A DNA stretch of 64,000 nt from Arenibacter latericius DSM 15913 (GTDB taxonomy: Bacteria > Bacteroidota > Bacteroidia > Flavobacteriales > Flavobacteriaceae). The stretch's first letter is position 1, and each line of letters opens with the position of its first letter. Where the stretch lies: the NCBI RefSeq assembly GCF_000424985.1, contig NZ_AUKX01000021.1, positions 1-64,000 on the forward strand, given 5' to 3'. Of the stretch, positions 63,275 to 64,000 are shown piece by piece. A model generated the notes under the pieces. That model did not search any database. It worked only from the letters and a program-made list of their open reading frames with translations, and was not told the origin of the DNA. Both the position numbers and the translations under genes were made by a program.

Positions 63275-64000
63275 TTAATTCCTAACCAATTTTTGCAAAA
63301 ATTCACGAGTTGCTCCTGCACCTCTGAAATAACCAGTGGTTAGTTCTATTGTGTGATGACCATCAGCTTTTAAAGTTGCTTTATTGGTCTCATCAGTACA
63401 AGGTACTAGCTCAAATTTTCCGCCAGCACAGGTCATGATTGGAGAACCATTAAGTAAAGTGGGAGTGCCATCGGGATCTTTATCTAAGACTGTAATAACA
63501 CCTGTGTCCTCATCTACGGTAAAATAAAAATCATTTCCATCGGGCCAAAAAGCAATACCTTCATGTCTGTATAGTCCTGGAGCTATAGCTGCAACTACAA
63601 ATGTTCTTCCAGCATAACTGGAAATAAAACTCCCAGAGTTCCAGTATTCGCCCACTTCTACAGTGTAAGTTCCTGCTAAGGTGTTAGAATCTAGCGCCTT
63701 TAGGGTGATAGCTGTACTGTTCACATCGGACACTGATTCTGATGAACTTGTAATTTCTAAAACGATATCCTTAAATTCAAAAGGAACTAAATTTCCGGTT
63801 AGGATCTTTATACTTGCAACTACAGAAGTTTGACCTGCGGGAATAGTGTAGGTGGTTGAATTTAATTCGAACTCTTCACCTTCCTTAGCTTCCGAGTCGG
63901 GACTAGTTGCAATAGTAACTTCCACATCTCTATCTAATGGCACATTTTTTCCGCCAAAAAACGTGATAGGAACTTCATAATCAATAGGAGTGTTTTCTGG
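63275..64000 (-). CDS. Secreted Calx-beta/DUF1735-like protein, C-terminal part (cut by window edge)
   Basis: The frame is open to the right edge, so the N-terminus (with signal) lies outside. Visible 241 residues: a beta-sandwich domain (PIDYEVPITFFGGKNVPLDRDVEVTI, then EGEEFELNSTTYTIPAGQTS) of the kind in the Calx-beta and DUF1735 families found in SusCD-linked lipoproteins. A second region has GTYTVEVGEYWNSGSF, YAGRTFVVAAIAPGLYRHEG and YFTVDEDTGVITV, ending in TREFLQKLVRN. Probably an envelope lipoprotein. Its own SusCD partner, if any, is beyond the window. Confidence 0.65.
   Translation of the reverse strand, partial: PENTPIDYEVPITFFGGKNVPLDRDVEVTIATSPDSEAKEGEEFELNSTTYTIPAGQTSVVASIKILTGNLVPFEFKDIVLEITSSSESVSDVNSTAITLKALDSNTLAGTYTVEVGEYWNSGSFISSYAGRTFVVAAIAPGLYRHEGIAFWPDGNDFYFTVDEDTGVITVLDKDPDGTPTLLNGSPIMTCAGGKFELVPCTDETNKATLKADGHHTIELTTGYFRGAGATREFLQKLVRN

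Noticed and set aside
1-64000. CRISPR array, prophage, toxin-antitoxin or defence island
   Set aside because: No regularly spaced short repeats, no phage structural or integrase genes, and no defence-type nuclease or helicase genes were seen; radC and rarA are ordinary chromosomal genes here.

Overview
The window looks like chromosome of a marine-type Flavobacteriaceae (phylum Bacteroidota). The support is a gliding/type IX secretion pair (gldJ, porV), a SusC/SusD pair, an hpt-adk fusion, many lipoproteins with a Cys after the signal peptide, low G+C, scarce Shine-Dalgarno sites, and repeated TAnnTTTG promoter -7 boxes. The species cannot be named from the sequence.

Layout. 1-1263: tail of an IS110-type transposase and about 1 kb of decayed accessory DNA. 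1264-6434: acyl-CoA dehydrogenase, an exported glutamate-racemase-like enzyme, two tiny ORFs and a lipoprotein sulfatase. 6523-16531: tRNA-Val, murF, gldJ, porV, cdd, pdhA-pdhC, a secreted M28 peptidase and an SDR. 16573-24619: AI-2E transporter, SprT-like protein, manC, DUF389 membrane protein, MlaE/MlaF-type ABC transporter and a PafA-like phosphatase. 24661-31961: glycosyltransferase/methyltransferase/KAS III cluster, gcvP, UbiA-like membrane protein, and an ECF sigma factor with a small zinc-type anti-sigma candidate. 32033-40522: rhodanese lipoprotein, M3 peptidase, purK-purE, hpt-adk fusion, obg, K+ channel, DUF4136 lipoprotein, DoxX. 40598-48520: a 2028-residue alpha-2-macroglobulin and mpl. 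48532-54207: a susC-susD locus flanked by two copies of its own 3' end, one of them decayed. 54314-64000: radC, a polysaccharide-deacetylase-like protein, a HAD phosphatase, an uncharacterised three-gene envelope set including a DUF5723 protein, rarA, rhomboid protease, rlmB, and the end of a secreted Calx-beta/DUF1735-like protein.

How the genes fit together. Most of the window is core metabolism and envelope biology: peptidoglycan synthesis and recycling (murF, mpl, possibly the exported racemase-like enzyme), purine synthesis and salvage (purE, purK, hpt-adk), pyruvate oxidation (pdhA, pdhC), type IX secretion and gliding (gldJ, porV), lipid transport (MlaEF) and nutrient uptake (SusCD, PafA, sulfatase). 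No CRISPR array, prophage or recognisable defence island was found. The most unusual items are the decayed susD tail upstream of susC, the signal-peptide-bearing MurI-like protein with an insertion between its catalytic cysteines, the missing porU between gldJ and porV, and promoter boxes nearly touching start codons. Several starts were moved downstream of the longest open frame because the promoter -7 box overlaps the longer start.
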